DNA from: Leguminivora glycinivorella
Lineage: Eukaryota; Arthropoda; Insecta; Lepidoptera; Tortricidae
Direction of reading: 5' to 3'
NCBI RefSeq assembly: GCF_023078275.1
Contig: NC_062977.1
Span: forward strand, 17,257,118 to 17,321,117
Length of the DNA stretch: 64,000 nt
The notes under the pieces are model-generated. The model was not told the origin of the DNA, searched no databases, and worked only from the letters and a program-made list of their open reading frames with translations. The translations under genes were made by a program, and so were the position numbers. Positions within the stretch are counted from its first letter, which is position 1. Every line of letters starts with the position of its first letter. Of this stretch, positions 22,801 to 33,839 are shown piece by piece.

Positions 22801-22837
22801 TTTCTATGAGCAAGCAGGTAAAGAGATCTTGATCTAA

Positions 22838-23683
22838 CTAGTCCCAGACTTCTCTGCAGATCCCCAAATAGTCCCGCTTGAAGCCCTCCTCAGGACAAGG
22901 CATGTGGCCCATGAAAAAGATCGGGTCATTCCGCGGCACGAAGCGGTTCGGTTTCACGTTGCGTGGAATTTTCTGTAAACAGTGAAAGGTATGTTAGGTA
23001 TTTGAAACATCAATATATTTTTTGTCTGATGTACCCTAAGTTTGTCTTTTCGTAATCTTATTTTTAGACTTTATAAACAATAACATGGTCACAGTATAAT
23101 AAAGAGTACTATCGTACAGTATGGCCACTCCTGCTCCCCGTTGGAAGTGCCGCCCACCCCCTCTCGGTTACCTCACAGTTACCGCATGTCAAAAATGCGA
23201 ACAGTCGACCTGTCATATTTCACTCACACAAGCTTAGAACGCGTTCACCTACACGATCTTAGACTGTGTGCTAGGAACGCGCCTCTTTCAGTATCCAAGG
23301 TGTGACTTGGTAGCCAACCCAAAATGTTAGGGACAATACGCAGATTTAAAAAAATACTTTTTTTGCCTTTGCCCAGCAGTAGGACACTTATTATAAGAAA
23401 GCAATTATGCATTTATTTTATACCTCTCGTCTTTATAAAATCGGTCAGATTATATTAAATTAACCTAAATGGTTTAAAATATACATGGTGCTTTATTTAT
23501 ACTACGTACCTCTATTACTTCCACATATTCTCTGATTTCCGCAGCTTCTCCATCCTTTTCAGTTCCATCCTTGCACAATTCTACGTCGTGGTGTCTCGCA
23601 TGGGTGTCTCCATGGGGATGTATATGTCTTGCATTTGCAAAGACAATGACCGTCACAAACAATAATACTATTAGCTTTATCAT
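22838..23683 (-). CDS. Small secreted cysteine peptide, two exons
   Basis: Exons 23510-23683 (58 codons, from the ATG) and 22838-22972 (44 codons plus TAG) are joined by a 537-bp GT-AG intron in phase 0 and give 102 residues. The start MIKLIVLLFVTVIVFANA is a clean signal peptide. The mature part is rich in His and Asp/Glu (HIHPHGDTHARHH), then basic, and ends in a short cysteine module, CPEEGFKRDYLGIC, followed by REVWD. There are three cysteines in all, an odd number. The C-P-x-G...C ending is seen in several small secreted insect peptides, but I cannot name the family. A TATAAGG on the minus strand near 23758-23764 lies about 75 bp before the ATG. Confidence 0.7.
23120..23300. repeat. Partial copy of the 33306-33832 element
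   Basis: Shares GTACAGTATGGCCACTCC, GGTTACCTCACAGTTACCGC and TTCACCTACACGA with 33390-33560. Confidence 0.6.
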
Positions 23684-23882
23684 TGTTTACTATCTTTTAA
23701 GGCGTGCGTACTATAACTCGTCTGTATTGTTTGTGAATCTTCACGGTCGCCGAGTCCTTATAAATGATTTGGAGTTATCTTATGTGTCGCGTGTAGACGT
23801 CATCGTCATTTTCTCGGTAGTCAATGGCGAGATTACAAAATTGTGTCCTCCAGTGGACAAGTCGAAAAGTAACGTAATTTTG

Positions 23883-24012
23883 TACAGTCAACAACACAGC
23901 TGTGTATACAGACAAAGTGCCAAAAATATGTATACAGAACTTTATTACCTGTACGTAAAGGTGTGTATATATTTTTGGCACTTTGTATACACAGATGTGT
24001 TGTTGACTGTAC
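23883..24012. mobile_element. Palindromic MITE beside the small peptide gene
   Basis: ACAGTCAACAACACAGCTGT and mirror (ACACAGATGTGTTGTTGACTGT less two bases); GTGCCAAAAATATGTATAC is also mirrored. Confidence 0.7.
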
Positions 24013-24256
24013 TAAATGACAACATTTCAATCATTAAAGTATGTTTAGGAACAACATTCAAAAGTTTGTACTTACCTCTAGATGTCACCTAGCAACTAGA
24101 TAGCACCTAGGTACCAAGCAGACTGATGATGATGAATGAGTAATGTTGACACAGATATTGGTAGGTGTGTGTTATAACAACACGACTTACGTCAGAAAAA
24201 TTCTGCCGGATATTGAAAAATGAGGGCATTGTACTTCAACAATAGCTTTCCCAAGA

Positions 24257-24436
24257 ATCCATACTAATATTATAAATGAGAAAGTGTGTGTGTCTGTTTG
24301 TTTGTCCGTCTTTCACGGCAAAATGGAGCGACGAATTGACGTGATTTTTTAAGTGGAGGTAGTTGAAGGGATGGGGGTGACATAGGCTACTTTTTGTCTC
24401 TTTCTAACGCGAGCGAAGCCGCGGGCAAAAGCTAGT
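24257..24436 (+). mobile_element. Helitron-like nonautonomous element
   Basis: Full copy from ATCCATACTAATATTATAAA to CGAAGCCGCGGGCAAAAGCT and AGT. Confidence 0.65.
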
Positions 24437-24702
24437 AAGAAATAAAACTATGACTATAGTTTTCGTATACTTTAGTACTATTTGCTCAGTATCCACAAAT
24501 TCTACTTTAAGCCCTGGTAAGTAGGTACCTATTTCCTGTGTTTTCTGAACCATACAAATTTAAGACACACACAATTGGGATTTAATCGCGTACACACTCA
24601 TATTTCAACATTTTCAACACGAAAATTGATTCAGATTTATAATTTATTCTTCATAATGAGGACTAAAAATAGTGTTTGTTTTATTTAAATAAAACAAAGA
24701 TA

Positions 24703-24912
24703 CAGCGGGGCAAATTTTGAATCGGGGGACAATTGTAACTGATCCATTTTTTCCATTATTACACTGATATGATGTTGAGTTCTACATGTATCCACTAACA
24801 CGCCTACCATGGATTAACCAACCGGTGGACACTCTATTTAATAATGCAAACATTGTAAAACATGGACCAGTTACATTGGCCCCCCAGTCGAGATTTGCCC
24901 CGCTGTACCGTA
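24703..24912. mobile_element. Palindromic MITE
   Basis: Ends TACAGCGGGGCAAATTTTGA and TCGAGATTTGCCCCGCTGTA; inner GATCCA/TGGACC bases also pair. Confidence 0.65.
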
Positions 24913-25782
24913 ATAAGTTTCTCATCTCAATTTTTACCTACCCGATAAAGGGATTGTATATTTCAATTTCAATTTATTTTTTTATAACGAAAGTTACATC
25001 TCAATATTTTTTTTAATCTAAATATTTATTTCAATCTAAATATTTCTGGTCGGTACATTATGTTTTTTGGAACTATTTCAACCAAATATACCTCTAGATA
25101 GGCACCTACACCTTACAGACATAGTGTCTGAGATACCTGACAAGGACAAGATATCATTCAATTTAAGTCAAACCCGGAACCATACAGCTCTACCTACGAA
25201 GAGCACAAAATTACGGGAAGCGACAATAATAGTTATTTGTTATACAAGGGGGCAAAGTTGTATTTTAACGCCGAGTTTTTTTAATACACGAGAAGTAAAA
25301 TACATTTGCACCCGAGTGTAACACAAAACTTTTCCACTCACTATAGCGAGGAAACTACAACGCAAAAAATCCGTTTATCACTGCTTCCAGTAGTTCCACA
25401 GGTGGTAAATCATCTTTATTACTAGATTCACCTACTTTTATCAATTTTAAAGCAGTTAATTTGACTTTATTAAGGTCAAATTACTTTACCCACTAGTGGA
25501 TAAAATGAGTTTTTACCCGCTAGTATTAAAGGACAAAACACGTGTTTCCGAGCTAGTGAGGGGAAAAAGTAATTTATTGGAATAAGCAGAAGAAACTTGT
25601 CATTGACGTGGCAGAAAGCTGTGCAGACAAGTATAACTACATCGAAAATAAGTATTAGACTTAAATTATTTTTGGTACTAGCTTCTATCGGTGACTGTAC
25701 TTATGTAGACAACTAAAACTAAAACTCATCGAGATAATTATTAATGATTTCCATTGCCTCTTTAACATCAGTTACATTTTAA

Positions 25783-26246
25783 CAGAAAGTTACAAGTTAC
25801 AAGCGGAAGTCTCATTCCAACTTGTCATATTAGACATTGACTACCACTTGTAAATTGTAACTTGTATCTTCGAGAAATGGGCCCATTGACTACCACTTGT
25901 AAATTGTAACTTGTATTAGCTTCGAGAAATGGGCCCATTGACTACCACTTGTAAATTGTAACTTGTATTAGCTTCGAGAAATGGACCCATTGACTACCAC
26001 TTGTAAATTGTAACTTGTATTAGCTTCGAGAAATAGGCCCAATGACTACCACTTGTAAATTGTAACTTGTATTAGCTTCGAGAAATGGGCCCATTGACTA
26101 CCACTTGTAAATTGTAACTTGTATTAGCTTCGAGAAATAGGCCCAATGACTACCACTTGTAAATTGTAACTTGTATTAGCTTCGAGAAATGGGCCCATTG
26201 ACTACCACTTGTAAATTGTAACTTGTAGCTTCGAGAAATGGGCCCC
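25783..26246 (+). repeat. 52-bp tandem array grown from a MITE end
   Basis: Begins as the left part of a family D MITE (GAAAGTTACAAGTTACAAGC). Its right end then repeats: the unit ATTGACTACCACTTGTAAAT plus CTTCGAGAAATGGGCCC recurs at exactly 52 bp (25883, 25935, 25987, 26039, 26091, 26143, 26195). Confidence 0.85.
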
Positions 26247-26364
26247 AGATCAGAAGAATTATTCAATGTTCATCCTATATTTAAAAAAATTAAGCTCAAT
26301 CAGAAATCGGGAGATATGTGAAATGTGTGAAATACTTCCATGACCCAAACAGCAAATATGGCAT

Positions 26365-26657
26365 ATCCATACTAACATTATAAATGGGAAAGTGTGTGTG
26401 TCTGTTTGTTTGTCAGTCTTTCACGGCAAAACGGAGCGACGAATTGACGTGATTTTTTAAGTGGAGATAGTGATGGAAAGTGACATAGGATACTATTTGT
26501 CTCTTTCTAAGTCCGCAATGTTTTTATGTTTGTTACCCCCACTAGATTTTAGTCTCATAATTGAGTACGAAATGCTTGAAATGGGGGTGGAAGTTATGTA
26601 TGGAGCATTCCGCGATTTTCGAATTTAACGCGAGCGAAGCCGCGTGAAAAAGCTAGT
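26365..26657 (+). mobile_element. Helitron-like element, longer variant
   Basis: Same ends as 24257-24436, with about 110 extra bases (GTTACCCCCACTAGA, GAAATGGGGGTGGAAG). Part of this extra sequence recurs in the copy at 58318-58943, so it belongs to a subfamily. Confidence 0.65.
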
Positions 26658-27084
26658 ATTAAATAAAAGCTAATAAAACAGAAACACACCAATAAAATGT
26701 ACATGTTACGCGAGTTTTTAATATTCCTATAACTCTACATATAACAATAAACATTATAAATTATAATTTGATGAGATGTAATCTACTTTTCTACTATCAC
26801 TTACAATAAACACGTGCGATTCACAATGACACTAATTTTCCATTCCTAGTAAAACGCATTAAGTGTTAGATACAATGATGATTACTAGTAAAGATAATTA
26901 TCATTTTGATCGATCCATTGTGTAACGTTTATTTGTTTATTTACGCTAGGTTTTAGGTATTATTTTATTCATTGTTTTGCTGCAAAATCTTTACCAGACC
27001 TAAAAAGCAGCTATACCTCTAAAAAAAAATGAAAAAGTTTATTTCAGAAGTGTCCCATAAATGTGTTAGTAACAGAAAGATATT
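26658..27084. other. No recognised content
   Basis: AT-rich, no convincing frame or repeat. Confidence 0.5.
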
Positions 27085-27230
27085 CTTTTTTTTATGGGAT
27101 AGGAAGCAAACGAGCAGACAGGTCGCCTGATGGTAAGCGATCACTGCCGTCCATGGACACCAAAAACACCAGAGGTGTTGGAGGTGCGTTGCCGGCCTTT
27201 AAGATGGGTGTACGCTCTTTTCTTAATATA
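27085..27230 (+). repeat. Retroelement 3' fragment
   Basis: CAGGTCGCCTGATGGTAAGC then GTGCGTTGCCGGCCTTTAAG, a very common lepidopteran pattern; related to 4738-4880 and 59522-59662. Confidence 0.6.
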
Positions 27231-27417
27231 AATACAAAACCAAATTAAATCAAAATATAAATTAGCTTAGCCGAAGTCACAATCGCAACGGCCAGACAAA
27301 TATAATACTTGGGGCAGTTGCATCAACACTATCAACAAATATCAAACACATTGATTACCGTCTCATAAGTCTCAGGAAATTCCCATACAATATTTTTTAC
27401 GAACGCTACATTCTATA

Positions 27418-27737
27418 GCTAAGCATTTTTTTTTATTTTGATTTTTTTAGGGAATTTTAGGTCAATTATACTCAGAATCACGTGTACTTTCAATCTCACT
27501 GGGAGACAAAAAGTGTCCCAGAATTTCCATACATTTTTGTTACTTTCCTCTTTTGATACCCCACACAACATACGTACGGAAAGTGGTAACAAAATAAGAA
27601 AAGATCGTATAAGACAATTTTTTTTACTACTAGGATTGAAAAAGCTAGTGATTCTCAATAGAAATACCATATTTTTTTTAATATCACATTTCATAAGAGC
27701 GGCGAAAAAAAAAGAAATGCTCAGCTGACGGTTTGGT
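27418..27737. mobile_element. Long palindromic MITE, relative of 19125-19452
   Basis: Shares AAAGTGTCCCAGAATTTCCA and AGGATTGAAAAAGCT with that element; arms of about 140 bp pair across a CCCCACACAACATACGT centre. Confidence 0.6.
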
Positions 27738-28084
27738 CCAACCATCCCTAAATCTAACAAACACACACTTATAAAACCGGCGGCTTATTGTAATAGTCGT
27801 TGTTCAAGAACACTTACAGTTTTACGACATTGCAATAATAATCTAAGACACAGTATTGCCTCGTGCCACTCATTGTGATTGTGTTTTATCATGAATCATC
27901 ATACCTATAACATATAGGTTCAGTTATGTACATAGATATATTAGATATAGACCATAGGGTAGACATACCACGTGTGGTAAATAGATCATTACAAATTAGA
28001 ATGAATTTTCGTAGGTATATAAGCAAACTTAGCATTATTTAACTTTCGACCTACTTAGCACAATGTACTATAATTATACCTATA

Positions 28085-28703
28085 CAGGATGTATTTTTGA
28101 TATTACTTCAAACTTTAACCAGACCAAGGTTTTAGCACTAATAACCCATACAACAAGTAAGTAATTATAAATAAAATAAATAATAAATAAATATTGGGGA
28201 GGTGTCCCCAATATTTATTACAGATCAACACAGATCAACTTAGCCCCAAACTAAGCAAAGCTTGTACTATGGGTGCTAAGCGACGATATATATACTTAAA
28301 TAGATAAATTCATATTTATATACATAGAAAACATCCATGACTCAGGAACAAATATCTGTGCTCATCACACAAATAAATGCCCTTACCGGGATTCGAACCC
28401 AGGACCGCGGCTCAAAGGCAGGGTCACTACCGACTGAGCCAGACCGGTCGTCAAATATAACTTTGGTACTAACTGCCAGAGCGTAATATTATAAATTTAA
28501 AGAATATATTGAGCAGCAATGTATTGCTTGCCCTAATTGACGGTTCGTTCGTACGAAAAGCCAGCAATTCATTGCGTGCTGAATTATTTTGTATGAAAAA
28601 AAATTGTATTATTTAATTAAAACATATGAAAATATGTTCCGTAGGGCTTGTACTAATAAACCTTTAAATATGAGGTAATATCAAAAATACACCATGTAAT
28701 ATA
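28085..28703. mobile_element. Inverted-repeat element split by a SINE
   Basis: GTATTTTTGATATTAC at 28090 is mirrored by GTAATATCAAAAATAC at 28675. The SINE at 28165-28452 sits inside. Confidence 0.6.
28165..28452 (-). mobile_element. tRNA-derived SINE
   Basis: In reverse: GACCGGTCTGGCTCAGTCGG (A box TGGCTCAGTCGG), then GGGTTCGAATCCCGGTAAGG (B box GGTTCGAATCC), a body with GATGAGCACAGA-like bases, and an AT-rich tail of TTTA units. A second copy is 53768-54057. Confidence 0.8.
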
Positions 28704-29097
28704 CACCCTGTAATATAATAAGTTCGAAATGTTCGAATCAGGCCGTAATTAAGTGTGAGGTGAGGTGATCGATCGTACGATCCAAAGTAAATATCGAATG
28801 TCATTGACGCACATGTACCACGAAACCTACCTACAGAATAACCTATTCTCTGAAAATGAGTATTACCTACTCAATTTTTATCTTTCCTTTTAATTTTTAT
28901 CGTTGATTCGATTCGATTAAAGATGAATTGGCGTAACTTTGTACAATAATACGTAGCCAAATGTACAAACACTTGTGATAATATCGTTACAATACAGATG
29001 TAGTGCGGATTCTTACGGAAACGTACGAACGTGTCATGCTATTTCAGCCAGTCTCTGTACAAGACCTACTGACACTGTTCCCTGAACTAGCATGACA

Positions 29098-29253
29098 TCA
29101 GGCCCCGTAGCCGAATGGCATTTCTCCGACGCCAAACGAAAGCGATACGCCGCTGGCTCTGTCGCGCCAATACGCAAGCGCGATAGAGATAGCTATCTAC
29201 TAGCGCTTCGTTTCGTGAGCGTTTCGTGAGCGATTGTGCCATTCGGCTAGCCA
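29098..29253. mobile_element. MITE family C
   Basis: Ends GTAGCCGAATGGCA and TGCCATTCGGCTAG, centre CTGTCGCGCCAATACGC. Confidence 0.65.
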
Positions 29254-29905
29254 CCCAGATCTGTATCTGCGTTTGCGCATTACTATTTCAATCGCTCTAC
29301 TGAATTGGCGCGACAGAGCCAGACTGCGTTTCCATTGGGCGTCTAGCTTCAACGATTGTTATTTATTTAATTTTCAGCTAGGCCGGCAGACAGCCAGACA
29401 ATTAAAATAAAGTAGTTAGATTAAACTTTCGTGAGACATATTCATATATCTAAATATACGGATGTACTCACGTTAATATATCGCGTTTGGCGACAAGTTT
29501 AGAGTCATTTGGAATGCACGGAGTTTAGCCGCCCGCGAGCACTCATGCCTAATGACGGATCCCCATTTGACTCGACTTACCTATAGCACTAGGATCTTAA
29601 TCCCTTTAACGTTGATTTTATACAATTTATTTTGTCAAAACAAACTTTTATCGGGTTGCCTGAACGAATTTCAGTCATCGATCTCCTTTATGAAGTCAAA
29701 GTCAAGGTCGATACTCGTTATGTGGAAATTAAATTCTATATTTAATAGCTATATTTTAATGATTCAGGAAAATAACGACAAAACCATCATAAATATGTAT
29801 ATCTACCTAATTATAATTAATTATAAGGAAGCAATATTATTCAAGTAAAGGTTACAAACGGTATTATTTATTGTAAAGATCTTTTGAAAGCTATGTGTAA
29901 ACGTG
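29254..29905. other. No recognised content
   Basis: Contains TCTGTCGCGCCAA-like bases from family C near 29300 and otherwise AT-rich sequence with short frames. Confidence 0.45.
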
Positions 29906-31932
29906 TCAAATGCCTACAACAGCAGATTTGTTCTTTAACCGCCGAATTTTCTCCCTTAACTGTCGGACCTCAATGCGCATTTCCTTTCTCAGCATTTGGG
30001 TCAAATACGCCATTACTTCTTTAGTTTTCCTTGGTTCCCAGTCACAAGTCGAATCGGTATCCTCGAGGTCGACGATGGTGTTAAAAGAAATGGAACTAAA
30101 CTCCGACCACAATTCTTCCCCAACTGCTCTCTATAGCCTTTGATATACTCTAACCTCATAGAACTGCCCCGCACAGGGGACAGTTAGTTTCATTTCACAT
30201 GCCCTTAAATAACATGTCACCAATGATGAGTTTGCTTCCAAAGGTTTAGTGCCAGAAGACCAGTATTCTACTTTATAACGAAAGTCGCCTTTACTGGATC
30301 GGAGCATTTCACCAGCACAATACATGTAGGTAGACTCCCACTGAATCACAGCGCCGCGTGATGTTGTGCTGTGTATTGTTAATCCCTGAGCAGCAGCCGG
30401 CCTCACGATGGGGACACGTGGTCTATGTGAAAAGTTTGGTTAGAGCAGCCAACATTATTGCAAGATTGTATTAGAAACGAAAATTCTGACACCTCATTCG
30501 AATATCCTGGATTATCTGAACTGTACCAAATACAAAACATTTCGATATAAGCCTGTGATTTTGTGCAGAGACGAATATGATTGCTGTTGTTCAAATAATA
30601 TAAAGTAAATTGGATGTTGGCAGTAGACGACATCCACGTACAGTTGATGTACTCCAAGTTATGCGACAGGCACCGGAAATCCGTAGCCTCAGGGACAGTA
30701 TCAACTATCACATACGCCTCTATGTCTGCAATGAAACAAGAATAAATCCCGGCGTCGTGTTTTTTTCTTTCAAACCACTTGAGTGATGTTCCATTGATTG
30801 TTTGTAATTGTTTTATTCGTTGTTCTCTCTTATAAATGGTAATTTGTGCAATGTCAGGACCGGAACAAATTATTTCCAAAAGCCCCCCGTTCTTCATGAC
30901 ATACCGGTTTTCAACATTACGGATGTTGGAGGAGGATTTGACTTCCATGTGGGGAGTGACAACGACATGAACTGTACTCATAAGAGCAAATAATCTATTG
31001 TCAGCGCAGCTTATTAACACTGTTCCTATTTTAGAAATGGTTATCAATGTACGAAGAGTCGTGTTACTTGTGTTCTGGTGCTATTTCTTTACTGTCTTCA
31101 GGATTGAGAAATCTTACAGTTGGAGGGCCATTGCAAAATACTTCAACAGGCTGATGGTTATATGCAAAACGATATACTTGCGTTCGAGTATGGTTTACAA
31201 GGTTAGTAAAATTTGGTTTTATTATTTCTTTTTGATATTTAATATATGTAAGGGGTTCTACTTTTAGGAGCACACTGATGTTGATGGCGGTGTCTAAGTC
31301 AAAGCAGACGATCTCCGATATTTGTAGGTCAGGTTTGTTATCGAACCACTTTATTGTTGTTTCGCTCTCGTGTTTTGTTATTACTGGGACACCATTTTTC
31401 GTTATGACGAGTTTAATTGCGTCTGGACTGGTACACAGCGCTGTTAGAGAGCTACCATACTGTATGTTATAATTACTTTGGAATTCATCGTCGAATGACT
31501 GAAAATTTGGTGACAGTACATTTAAAGCTGGTGTGATTGTGATAATCACAGTGCGCTTGCAAGCTGTTTCAGTCTTGATGCACGTGTAATTCGACCTTTG
31601 TAAACCTGGTTTACTTGTTGACCACGTTATGTCACTTCTATCTTCGTTATTTGTCTGTAATTTTTCACCATCCTTTGTCAGGACAAGGTTAGTGCCGTAA
31701 CCAGCGGAGCAAGTTACTGTCAAATATTTTACAAAATGCGTGATAATTTCTTCATAGGCTTTGTGAACGTAGAACTGCTCGTAATCAGCAGATACGTAGA
31801 TTTCAGGTAGATTGTCAAGGCATTGGAATTTATCCGGTTTCCTCTCAGTGTGGTTTTCTCGTACTGGCAATAATGTAGTCTTAGATTAAGTACAAAATAC
31901 AAGTATAGGACTAGCTTTGCGATAGTACGCAT
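29906..31932 (-). pseudogene. Domeless-like cytokine receptor ectodomain, disrupted
   Basis: Read from 31932 down: a signal peptide (MRTIAKLVLYLYFVLNLRL), then three immunoglobulin-like modules with W...Y-x-C patterns, then CLSHNLEYINCTW, which is the C-x9-C-x-W signature of the first half of a class I cytokine-receptor module, then a fibronectin-III start (GLTIHSTTSRGAVIQW). This order fits an insect Domeless-type JAK/STAT receptor. No transmembrane segment or cytoplasmic part follows; the last frame ends at 29906 and AATAAA on this strand lies at 29868-29873. The frame changes near 31870, 31061-31078 and 30405-30420, and a TAG stands in frame at 30131-30133. Each piece is still long and open, so damage is recent or due to assembly indels. 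A soluble decoy receptor is an alternative if the reading frame is really intact. Confidence 0.6.
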
Positions 31933-32247
31933 CGCAGCTTACTTGGGTCGCGGGCCGGTAAATACTACCATTATTGCCTTCCAGGGGTTCAGGATTTAGA
32001 TATTGTCGCCAGTTTCCTCCTCCCGATTACTTGTGGTTACGTTGCAAACGGTTGTCTTCAGGAAGTGCAAGATAATTTTGTTAGTACTTAAGCACGTTCA
32101 GACTAATTAATTATTTATCCTCGAAACATCTGATAAGAACTTTGCATGTGACTTTGACTAATCGAAACTGCTTCATTCCGAATCCTTATTTGTTGATTTT
32201 AACTAATCTAACTTTAATAGTACATTACGATACAAATGTGGAAAGCG

Positions 32248-32362
32248 CTGCACGCTGGTGGCCTTGCGGTAAGAGCGTGCAAGTTTCAATCTGTAGGTCG
32301 TAGGTTCAAAACTCAAAACCCGACTGATACCAAGGAGTTTTTCGGAACAAAGTAGTTCGAAA
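32248..32362 (+). repeat. Fragment of a second tRNA-derived SINE family
   Basis: GGTGGCCTTGCGGTAAGAGC (A-box-like), GTCGTAGGTTCAAAAC (B-box-like) and then GGAGTTTTTCGGAACA. The body that would follow is gone here; the piece at 2650-2766 is the other half of this family. Confidence 0.6.
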
Positions 32363-32436
32363 CGAGAGGCGATTATATTCACCAGTGTACCCTCTATGGT
32401 GGGGCGCAGCCCACGCTCTCTCACGTGAAGCAGGTC

Positions 32437-32605
32437 ACATCAATCTCTCTCTCTCTCTCTCTTCTCTCTTTCTCCTCTCTCTTTCTCATCCCTCTTTCTC
32501 CTCTCTCTTTCTTTCTCTTTCTATCTCTTTCTCCTCTCTCTTTCTCCTCTCTCTAGCTCTCCTCTCTGTCTCTCTGTCTCTTACTTTCACTCTCCCTCTT
32601 TCTAT
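32437..32605 (+). repeat. Polypyrimidine (CT-rich) tract
   Basis: About 170 bp of CTCTCT, TTTCTC and variants on one strand. Open frames here are artefacts. Confidence 0.85.
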
Positions 32606-32726
32606 TTTTATTTCTTATGATTTAATTCTTACTTTTAAGCTTCACCATCTTTTTTCCTCATTTAATATTTTTTAAAAGGTGCCACAAACCTACCAAAAAA
32701 AGCCCAAAATCTTTAAAGAACATCGT

Positions 32727-32923
32727 TTAATAATCATCATCCTCTGATGACAGTGATCTATGATCCAGGTCCACATCCTCCTCATCCGTCGTGTTGTGCT
32801 GCCTGCCCTCCCTGGGGTCGGGATAGTAGTCCCAGTGGGACTGGTTGAAGTGACTGCTCGTCATAGGTGTGACGCACTGCATGAAATAACCCATGACCTC
32901 TCCGGGCGGGCACGTGTCATAGT
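32727..32923 (-). CDS. Last exon of a secreted acidic-tailed protein
   Basis: Read on the minus strand the stretch begins after a good acceptor (CTTGCAG at 32924-32930), stays open in phase 1 and stops at TAA (32727-32729). It encodes 64 residues: YDTCPPGEVMGYFMQCV, a Ser/His/Tyr part (SHFNQSHWDYYPDP), then an acidic tail (DEEDVDLDH, SSEDDDY). The CPPG...C module recalls the ending of the peptide at 22838-23683, which suggests a similar secreted design. I did not find the exon with the signal peptide; it should lie at higher coordinates, perhaps beyond the repeats at 33000-36500. The polar tail and clean splice acceptor argue for a real exon. Confidence 0.55.
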
Positions 32924-32980
32924 CTGCAAGAATTTGGAAATATTTTACATTACACTACAATTTTACACGAAAACTCTTAG

Positions 32981-33092
32981 ACCGTTTTTACATTATCCGA
33001 TCCGATATCGGAAAAAATCCAAGATGGCGCCTGTAATGTATGGGATATCGGTCCGACATCCGATATCGGATCGGATAACGTGAAAACGCACA
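32981..33092. mobile_element. MITE family B
   Basis: GATCCGATATCGG and mirror around AAGATGGCGCCTGTAATG. Confidence 0.7.
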
Positions 33093-33161
33093 GGCTATAC
33101 ACGCACTACGCGGCTAGCCGCAACCGCATGCGGCTAGCCACTTAGTACTGTCATAGCCTAA

Positions 33162-33304
33162 GGGCCCATTTAGACGGTACGAGAACTCGCATACGAGTTT
33201 TATTACATGCGGTATTTGATGGCTGTGCAAAATTGTATTTAACTTCAACAGCGCGCAATGTAATTAAAATCGCATGCGCGTTCGCACGCCGTCTAAACGA
33301 GGCC
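33162..33304. mobile_element. MITE family E
   Basis: TTTAGACGGTACGAGAACTC and GCGTTCGCACGCCGTCTAAA ends. Confidence 0.65.
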
Positions 33305-33305
33305 T

Positions 33306-33832
33306 TAGTGTAACGGCTCAGCCACGACATTGGTCTAAGCGCGACAGCGGTGAGCGGCGGCCATACCACAGTATAATAAAGAGTACTATCGTACAGTATG
33401 GCCACTCCCGCTCCCCGCTGAAAGTGCCGCCTACCCCCTCTTGGTTACCTCACAGTTACCGCCTGTCAAAAACGCGAACTGTCGACCTGTCATATCTCAC
33501 TCATACAAGCATGGTACGCGTTCACCTACACGAGCTTAGAATGTGTGCTAGGCACGCGCCTCTTTCATATATTTGATCGCCAGTGTCCGAGGTGTGGCCA
33601 TACATTGGAGCGAGACACAACGATGGGACTTTTCATTCGCACGTATGGCTACCGCTCACCGCTGTCGCGCTTAGACCAATGTCGTGGCTGGGCCGTAAGG
33701 CCTAACGGCCCAGCCACGACATTGTCGTGGCTGCCATACGTGCCGAATGAAAAGTCCCATCGCTGTGTCTCGCTCCAATGTATGGCCGCCGCTCGCCGCT
33801 GTCGCGCTTAGACCAATGTCGTGGCTGAGCCG
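33306..33832. mobile_element. About 530-bp inverted-repeat element
   Basis: ACGGCTCAGCCACGACATTG at the left and CAATGTCGTGGCTGAGCCGT at the right. TCGTGGCTGGGCCGT and its mirror also stand back to back at 33680-33725, so it may be two elements side by side. Confidence 0.65.
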
Positions 33833-33839
33833 TAAGCAG

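Noticed and set aside
23883..24012. Possible microRNA hairpin
   Set aside because: The long stem is better explained by the inverted ends of a MITE; no small-RNA evidence is available.
23571..24092. 173-residue plus-strand open frame
   Set aside because: Antisense to the first exon of the secreted peptide and then runs through a palindromic MITE.
25783..26246. CRISPR-like array
   Set aside because: Repeats are contiguous with no unique spacers, in an animal genome; it is a satellite.
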